Source: Cyclobacteriaceae bacterium (GTDB taxonomy: Bacteria > Bacteroidota > Bacteroidia > Cytophagales > Cyclobacteriaceae). Taken from it: 11,651 bases of DNA. The stretch lies in the NCBI GenBank assembly GCA_019751475.1, contig JAIENH010000567.1, positions 1 through 11,651 on the forward strand. The letters run 5' to 3'. Below, piece after piece: positions 7,324-11,651 of the stretch (position 1 is its first letter; each line of letters opens with the position of its first letter). A program made the translations under genes and the position numbers. The notes under the pieces are model-generated. The model worked only from the letters and a program-made list of their open reading frames with translations, did not search any database and had not been told where the DNA came from.

Positions 7324-7766
7324 ATGGCTTTTACTGTTTACGTTCTATTTAGCAAGTCAACACAAAAATTCTATTGTGGCCAAACTGACGATTTTGAACT
7401 TCGCCTCACAAGGCATAATGCTGGTATGGTTAAGTCGACTAAGAATGGCATGCCTTGGATGAAGGTTTGGACGTTAAATGTTAATGTCTGTATCTGGGGG
7501 AAAATCCCTCGCCTTTAGGCGAAGACTTTAGTTTAATAATTTTGTATGAAGCGAACACTAGATGACTCAGCGATTTTCTCCCGAATGATTTCCGAGTCTA
7601 TATGCATTGCTTCAGTCGGCTTTAGCCGATACTAAACCCTTCGGCTTTTAGCCGAAGGTAGTTCAGTACTAGGAGAGAAGCACTAATGCTTGAGCGTAAA
7701 ATAAAAAGGCGAGGTATTTCTCGATACCTACATAACATAGGGTTTGTTGTTCAAATCGAGGTGTAG
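7324..7766 (+). pseudogene. GIY-YIG endonuclease gene, split by a palindrome-rich insert
   Basis: Two pieces of one small GIY-YIG nuclease of about 86 residues can be read. The N-terminal piece (7324-7482, 53 codons from ATG) has the VYV (5-7) and YCG (17-19) halves of the GIY-YIG motif, the catalytic-type Arg27 in RLTRHN, and STKNGMPW. The frame then runs into foreign sequence and stops at 7516-7518. The C-terminal piece (7665-7766, 33 codons plus stop) reads STRREALMLERKIKRRG and then RYLHNIGFVVQ, the basic Glu-bearing helix expected at the end of this family. The 179 bp between them (7483-7661) have no counterpart in the family, contain stops, and shift the frame (179 = 3n+2). The gene starts just after the tRNA-Pro terminator and its stop, TAG at 7764-7766, lies inside a tRNA-like remnant. 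Such nucleases can act as homing or repair enzymes; the context suggests a tRNA-associated mobile gene, now inactive. Confidence 0.72.
7483..7661 (+). repeat. Palindrome-rich insert inside the GIY-YIG gene
   Basis: Boundaries are inferred from where GIY-YIG family similarity stops and resumes. It contains three hairpins with A/T loops: TCGCC-TTTA-GGCGA (7509-7522), TCGGC-TTTA-GCCGA (7616-7629) and the perfect 8-bp stem CCTTCGGC-TTTTA-GCCGAAGG (7638-7658). The hairpins near the two ends carry similar flanks in opposite orientation (GACTTTAGTTT at 7524-7534, and ACTAAACCC at 7631-7639), giving a loosely inverted overall layout. No target-site duplication is evident and no convincing ORF is present. 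It resembles REP-like or miniature palindromic mobile DNA. Confidence 0.55.
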
Positions 7767-7865
7767 CGTTCCGTCTCGCCAAGGCGTGAGGATTAGTCCC
7801 GCATTTGCGGGATTAGGGACGTGGAGGTCGCCCCGCCCTATGGCGGGGGAATCATCTCACCCCGA
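7757..7865 (+). pseudogene. tRNA-Pro remnant with arm segments replaced by palindromes
   Basis: Compared with the intact tRNA at 7217, three blocks are kept: CGAGGTGTAGCG (7757-7768, one mismatch), TTAGGGACGTGGAGGTCG (7813-7830, identical) and GAATCATCTCACCCCGACA (7849-7867, identical). Between them, sequence of the D arm, the 5' side of the anticodon arm and the T arm is replaced by hairpins CTCGCC-AA-GGCGTGAG (7775-7790, one bulge), TCCCGC-ATTT-GCGGGA (7797-7812) and CCCCGCC-CTAT-GGCGGGG (7831-7848). The acceptor stem can still pair at six of seven positions (A7759 faces C7862), so a cloverleaf-like fold with substituted arms is possible. It lacks normal D and T arms and cannot be an ordinary elongator tRNA. 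The stop codon of the GIY-YIG C-terminal frame overlaps positions 8-10. Confidence 0.75.
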
Positions 7866-7869
7866 CAGT

Positions 7870-7894
7870 AAAGCCTGCCTCTGGTGGGCTTTTT
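7870..7894 (+). terminator. Rho-independent terminator after the tRNA remnant
   Basis: A 10-bp stem with two G-T wobbles, AAAGCCTGCC (7870-7879) with GGTGGGCTTT (7883-7892), loop TCT, runs directly into a T tract (TTTTT, 7890-7894). It stands at nearly the same distance from the tRNA-like 3' end as the first terminator does from the intact tRNA, and also begins AAAGCC, so the tRNA plus terminator may have been duplicated as a unit. Confidence 0.7.
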
Positions 7895-7902
7895 CATTAT
7901 GT

Positions 7903-7931
7903 TTGCCGGCTGTTCACTAGCAGTAAATTTG
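7903..7931 (+). promoter_or_regulatory. Bacteroidota promoter for the WG-repeat gene
   Basis: TTG at 7903-7905 (-33 element) and TAAATTTG at 7924-7931 (exact TAnnTTTG, -7 element) are spaced by 18 bp, close to the usual 19. The predicted leader before the ATG at 7976 is about 38 nt. It follows directly after the terminator at 7870-7894, so the WG gene is likely an independent unit. Confidence 0.6.
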
Positions 7932-7975
7932 ACGACTGTACGAATAATTCAAACTTGCTGGCGTTTTGACTACGT

Positions 7976-10558
7976 ATGAGGGCTTGGCTGTATTTCATTT
8001 TTTTTCAGCTTATCACTGTTTCGTTATCAGGCCAGGTCAGCCTGGAAAAAGTTACTTCCAATCGGCTTGATAAATCGAAATGGGTGAAGGCAGAGTTGTC
8101 GCTGCGCAAGGCCATGCGGAAAGGACCAGCCACGGCTGAGACCTTGTACCTTTTGTCTCACTATTATTTCAACGCAACCTACAGCACATTTCAGGTTGAC
8201 TCCGCTTACAAGTACACAAAGCTTTCACAAACTGCCCTTTCGGGGTTGTCGCCACGCGAGGCGGAACGATTGAAACGACTGCCGCTGGATAGCATACAAC
8301 TGCTGCTCCATCGAAGAAGAATTGACAGTGCTGCTTTTGAGCGGGCAAAAAAGACGAACACCGAAAACAGTTATCAGCTTTTTATCGATCAATTTGAAAA
8401 GGCCGCGCAAACTCCATCGGCTATTGAGCTTCGTGATGAGGTAGCCTTTGTAGAGGCATTGAAGCGCAATACATGGATGAGTTTTGAAAGTTTCGCAAAG
8501 AAATATCCGCACTCACATCGCACACCTGAGGCAAAAGAGCGGTATGAAAAACTTTTGTATGAAGAGAAAACCAAAGACCAGCGCCTGAGAAGCTTTGTCA
8601 GATTTTATGATCAATTCCCGTCCAGTCCATACCGAGCGGTCGCACAGAAGAAAATTTTTGAGCTTTCAACTGCTTCCGGGTCACCGAAGGCTTTTCGCAA
8701 CTTCATTGATCAATACATTTCTGGAAACTGGGTGGATCGGGCAAAAATGATTTTATACAAATTAAGTCAAGACGAGGGTTCAACGTTGTTCGACCCTGCT
8801 TGGCTTACCGATTCTATCAAGCAAGTTGAAAAATATAATTCATCTTATTGGGTGCCTGTCATCAAAGGTCACGCTTTTGGTTTTATGAGTGAATCAGGTG
8901 AGGAGGTGGTGTCTCCGCGCTTTCAACAGATTAGTGAAGATTATTTATGCGGTGCTGTGGTTGATCCGTTGTTGATCACTTCTTCCGGACTTATGGCCAG
9001 AAATGGTAAGCTAATTTATTCTGGAGACGTTAGGAATGCAAAACCTCTTGGCCTCGGCTACACGTTGGTTTCAACTGACTCTTTAACGTTTGTGCTTCAT
9101 GACACTGGTTTCAATGTGGGGCCAAGCGGTGTGCAGGAGGCACAATTACCATCTGATCGCGTGCTTACGATAAAACAAAACAATAAATGGGGTATTTTCA
9201 GCCTGACGGGGTTGTCCTTGCTGCCTTTTTCTTTTGATGCTGTTTCCGCATTCGATTCTCTTATACTTCTTACTAAGAATGGTAAAAAAATACTCACCAC
9301 CCCCTCGCGCATCGCAGCCGTTACGGAAGGGAATAATTTTTCGGAAGAGTTTGTAGCCGATGATGTGCGCAGGTGGGGCGACCGTCACTACTGGGTGCGC
9401 AACGGTCCACTGGAGGGTGTAATTGATGCGAATCTGACTTTTATAATTCCGCTAGACAGGCAACTGCTGAAGTTTGCTTCCTTTGGGTTTGTGCAAGAAA
9501 AGGATGATAAAGTTTTTGTGAAAGGCGTGCGAGCGTTGGAAGGAAAGGCGTTTACATCCGTCAGCGAGCAGGGAAATTGGATAGTGGGAGTGACGGATCG
9601 CAAAAAATATTTTCTTTACGACCGCTCCTTAGGTGAATTGTTGGAAGGCGACAGTAGTTGGCACCAGGCGGGAGTTTCTTTTTTGAGGTCGGGTGATTCT
9701 ACCCGGGCGTTGCTGCCCTCCGGCCAACGCATGACATTGTTAAACAACTCGGGGTTTGAGATGATGGCCTTTCAAGATACGTCCGCCTGGCTCATGCTGG
9801 AAGAGAAAAAGAAGAAAGTGATTTACGATGTTCTCTCTGGCGCACGGCTATTCGCACTGGAGGCAGATCAGTTGGTACCTGTTTCAACTTCGCTTTTTAT
9901 AGTATCGAAGGCAAACAAGAAGGGACTTATTTCATTCGATGGTAAAACTTTGCTAAATACAGAATATGATGCCATTGTATCCGTAGGCAATAATTCGTTT
10001 TCCATTTTAAAAGACAAAAAATTTGGTTGGTACAATGCCACCACCAAAATTTTGATCAAACCGGCTTTCGACCGAAATATAAAACCGTACAATCGAAGCA
10101 CGTGGGTGGCCTTTCGGGAAGGTGGTTTTGGAATGATTTCTGCTGATGGTAAACCCATAACCTCTTTCGAGTGGGAAGACATCCGTTACTGGACGGATTC
10201 TGTAGCCTGGGTGAAGAAGAATTTTCAATGGATGTTGATGGACCTTCATTCACGAAAAGTGAAGCTTGACCGTATTCGCAACTTTTCAGTAATCAATGAA
10301 TCATCAAAAGAAATTCTTTTTATGGTGCAGCAAGACAATGCCTGGGGCGTGATGAGCAATCGAAGAGGAGTAGTAGTCCCGATTCAATACAGTGATATTG
10401 TCAACCTCGGCAGCCAGGAGGCGCCCCTGTATTTTGCCGAAAGGCATATTGAAGAGGCCGCCATCTCGGTGGTGGTCTACTATGATCAACATGGAAAAAT
10501 TATCAGGCGTCAGGCCCTGGAGGCGGATGAACTGGAAAAAATATATTGTGATAACTAA
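7976..10558 (+). CDS. Exported WG-repeat protein with N-terminal helical repeats
   Basis: 860 residues. The N-terminus MRAWLYFIFFQLITVSLSGQ looks like a signal peptide (cleavage near 18-20), so the protein is expected in the periplasm or beyond. Residues 25-265 are helical, with a TPR/Sel1-like motif repeated about every 35-40 residues: FIDQFEKAAQTPSAI (136-150), FAKKYPHSHRTPEAKERYEKL (173-193 region), FVRFYDQFPSSPYRAVAQKKI (207-227 region) and FIDQYISGNWVDRAKMIL (243-260). From about 290 to the end it carries degenerate WG (KWG) beta-repeats: HAFGFMSESGEEVVSPRF (299-316), NKWGIFSLTG (403-412), KKGLISFDGKTLL (648-660), KKFGWYNATTKILIKPAF (681-698), GGFGMISADGKPI (716-728) and NAWGVMSNRRGVVVPIQY (788-805). 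WG repeats are thought to form binding surfaces; no catalytic motif is seen. It has its own promoter upstream and an inverted-repeat element just downstream. The function is unknown. Confidence 0.9.
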   Translation: MRAWLYFIFFQLITVSLSGQVSLEKVTSNRLDKSKWVKAELSLRKAMRKGPATAETLYLLSHYYFNATYSTFQVDSAYKYTKLSQTALSGLSPREAERLKRLPLDSIQLLLHRRRIDSAAFERAKKTNTENSYQLFIDQFEKAAQTPSAIELRDEVAFVEALKRNTWMSFESFAKKYPHSHRTPEAKERYEKLLYEEKTKDQRLRSFVRFYDQFPSSPYRAVAQKKIFELSTASGSPKAFRNFIDQYISGNWVDRAKMILYKLSQDEGSTLFDPAWLTDSIKQVEKYNSSYWVPVIKGHAFGFMSESGEEVVSPRFQQISEDYLCGAVVDPLLITSSGLMARNGKLIYSGDVRNAKPLGLGYTLVSTDSLTFVLHDTGFNVGPSGVQEAQLPSDRVLTIKQNNKWGIFSLTGLSLLPFSFDAVSAFDSLILLTKNGKKILTTPSRIAAVTEGNNFSEEFVADDVRRWGDRHYWVRNGPLEGVIDANLTFIIPLDRQLLKFASFGFVQEKDDKVFVKGVRALEGKAFTSVSEQGNWIVGVTDRKKYFLYDRSLGELLEGDSSWHQAGVSFLRSGDSTRALLPSGQRMTLLNNSGFEMMAFQDTSAWLMLEEKKKKVIYDVLSGARLFALEADQLVPVSTSLFIVSKANKKGLISFDGKTLLNTEYDAIVSVGNNSFSILKDKKFGWYNATTKILIKPAFDRNIKPYNRSTWVAFREGGFGMISADGKPITSFEWEDIRYWTDSVAWVKKNFQWMLMDLHSRKVKLDRIRNFSVINESSKEILFMVQQDNAWGVMSNRRGVVVPIQYSDIVNLGSQEAPLYFAERHIEEAAISVVVYYDQHGKIIRRQALEADELEKIYCDN

Positions 10559-10569
10559 TTGATCCAAAT

Positions 10570-10641
10570 GTTACGCAAAACTATTCTTCAAGCCCAATTT
10601 TCGACAGGCTCAATTTAACCAGTTAGTAAGTTTTGCGTAAC
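10570..10641. repeat. 72-bp element with 13-bp perfect terminal inverted repeats
   Basis: GTTACGCAAAACT (10570-10582) and AGTTTTGCGTAAC (10629-10641) are perfect reverse complements separated by 46 bp. Inside lies a small AGCC/GGCT pair (10591-10594, 10607-10610) around TTCGACAGGCTCA (10600-10612), which resembles a short repeat I recall from many bacterial genomes (not verified). It sits 11 bp after the WG-gene stop. It could be a miniature inverted-repeat element or a structured mRNA end; no T tract follows, so it is not a classical terminator. Confidence 0.55.
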
Positions 10642-10731
10642 TCAGCTAATCGGGGTATTCTTCATGGAATATTCATTTACTAATCCATCTTTTCAGCACT
10701 AAACATCCTATATTTCGCTCATCATTCTACT
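10642..10731 (+). promoter_or_regulatory. Upstream region of the phosphatase gene with weak -7 match
   Basis: TATATTTC (10709-10716) matches TAnnTTTG except the last base and lies about 15 bp before the ATG. No convincing TTG -33 element is found. The same TATATTTCG string occurs before the MFS gene (983-975, minus strand). Confidence 0.25.
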
Positions 10732-11651
10732 ATGAAAAAAGTCTTATTAGCAATCATTTTTATAGGTACCTCTGCATACGCGCAAGAGCGTCCTAAACTT
10801 GTTGTTGGTATTGTAGTGGATCAGATGCGCCAGGAGTATCTGTATCGCTATGAATCAAAATTTGGTAACGCTGGCTTCAAGCGATTGGAAGGTGATGGGT
10901 TCATGCTCAAAAATGCGCACTACAATTATGTGCCTACCTACACCGGCCCTGGTCATGCTTCGGTTTATACCGGTACTACTCCGGCCGTTCACGGCATCAT
11001 TGCCAACGATTGGTATGATCGCGAACTAAAAAAAGAAGTGAATTGTGTGGGTGACGACCGCCAGAAACCGGTGGGCAATGACAAAGGCAATGGTGATGTT
11101 TCGCCTTGGCGGATGCTTTCATCTACCATTACGGATGAACTTAAACTCGCTACGCAGAAAAAAGGTAAGGTCGTAGGTTTTTCCATGAAAGATCGTGGTG
11201 CCGTGTTACCGGCCGGTCATATGGCCGATGGGGCTTATTGGTTTGATGGCCTCACCGGAAAATTCATCAGCAGTACTTTTTATAAACCGGGCCTGCCCCA
11301 GTGGCTTGATAAATTTAATGCTCTCAACCTGGCCGACCAGTATCTGAACCGCGAATGGAAAACAGTATTGCCGATTGAACAATATACCGAGAGCGGGCCG
11401 GATGACACGCCTTATGAAACAAAACTGAGAAAAGAAGAGCGCCCGATTTTTCCTTACAAGCTGAAGGAGATGCGCGCCCAATACGGAAACTTTGATCTCA
11501 TCACCACAACACCGTTTGGTTGCGATCTATTGACAGACGTTGCCAAGGCTGCCATAGAGGGTGAGGAGCTTGGCAAAGACAACGTCACAGACTTTCTCAC
11601 TATATCCTATTCAAGCCCGGACTATGTGGGTCATGCTATGGGCCCTAATGC
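10732..11651 (+). CDS. pafA: PafA-like alkaline phosphatase family protein, C-terminus cut by window edge
   Basis: The first 306 residues of an exported phosphomonoesterase of the alkaline phosphatase superfamily. MKKVLLAIIFIGTSAYAQ is a signal peptide (cleavage near 16-18). Metal and substrate residues of the PafA/NPP fold are in place: Asp30 in VVDQMR; the nucleophile Thr71 in TYTGPGHAS; Asn92 in IIANDW, 21 residues after the nucleophile as in Elizabethkingia PafA; Lys153 and Arg155 in MKDRGAVLPAG, the phosphate-contacting pair typical of PafA; and Asp297 and His301 in SSPDYVGH, again at the same distances from the nucleophile as I recall for PafA (226 and 230). PafA-type enzymes release phosphate from organic esters in the periplasm without needing phosphate starvation. 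The remaining metal ligands and C-terminal half lie beyond the window. The symbol is given by similarity; a phosphodiesterase specificity is less likely because of the Lys-x-Arg pair. Confidence 0.9.
   Translation, partial: MKKVLLAIIFIGTSAYAQERPKLVVGIVVDQMRQEYLYRYESKFGNAGFKRLEGDGFMLKNAHYNYVPTYTGPGHASVYTGTTPAVHGIIANDWYDRELKKEVNCVGDDRQKPVGNDKGNGDVSPWRMLSSTITDELKLATQKKGKVVGFSMKDRGAVLPAGHMADGAYWFDGLTGKFISSTFYKPGLPQWLDKFNALNLADQYLNREWKTVLPIEQYTESGPDDTPYETKLRKEERPIFPYKLKEMRAQYGNFDLITTTPFGCDLLTDVAKAAIEGEELGKDNVTDFLTISYSSPDYVGHAMGPN

Noticed and set aside
7195..7518. A 107-codon frame reading through the tRNA-Pro and its terminator into the GIY-YIG start
   Set aside because: Its first 43 codons lie on the tRNA, the terminator and flanking DNA and start with TTG. 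The family similarity begins exactly at the ATG at 7324.
7533..7607. A 24-codon minus-strand frame inside the palindromic insert
   Set aside because: It is very short, matches no family I recognise, and has no start signal.
1..11651. CRISPR array, phage genes or transposase genes
   Set aside because: No regularly spaced direct repeats, phage structural genes or transposase motifs could be found; the CHAT gene alone does not indicate a CRISPR-linked system.

Overview
The window looks like a chromosomal segment from a member of the Bacteroidota, probably Cytophagales-like. The reasons are the gene families present (a TPR-CHAT protein with a signal peptide, a WG-repeat protein, a CarboxypepD_reg-like protein, a PafA-type phosphatase), the near absence of Shine-Dalgarno sequences before start codons, and two exact matches to the Bacteroidota -7 promoter element TAnnTTTG (6516-6523 and 7924-7931). 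This is an inference from content; no 16S or other phylogenetic marker is present.

Layout. The left half (1-6444) is read from the minus strand: a sugar-porter MFS transporter cut by the window edge; a very large exported TPR-CHAT protein whose frame is broken by one in-frame TAG at 1925-1927; and a tightly coupled pair of an ArsR-like regulator and a YjjG-type HAD nucleotidase, overlapping by 4 bp. A 93-bp divergent intergenic region (6445-6537) separates this from the right half, which is read from the plus strand: a small secreted CarboxypepD_reg-like protein, a tRNA-Pro gene, a decayed GIY-YIG endonuclease gene, a second tRNA-Pro-like remnant, an 860-residue WG-repeat protein, a 72-bp inverted-repeat element, and a PafA-like alkaline phosphatase cut by the right edge.

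The most unusual part is 7217-7894. An intact tRNA-Pro with the bacterially rare anticodon AGG, followed by a terminator hairpin, is followed by a GIY-YIG gene whose two catalytic halves are separated by a 179-bp palindrome-rich insert. The C-terminal frame of that gene stops inside a second copy of the same tRNA. This second copy keeps the acceptor stem, the anticodon loop with the 3' half of its stem, and the 3' end, but segments of its D, anticodon and T arms are replaced by self-complementary palindromes. It looks like a tRNA-associated GIY-YIG mobile unit later invaded by short palindromic elements.

Apart from the ArsR-YjjG pair, the genes do not form an obvious single pathway. Several encode exported proteins (TPR-CHAT, CarboxypepD_reg, WG-repeat, PafA), so the segment is rich in envelope and periplasmic functions.
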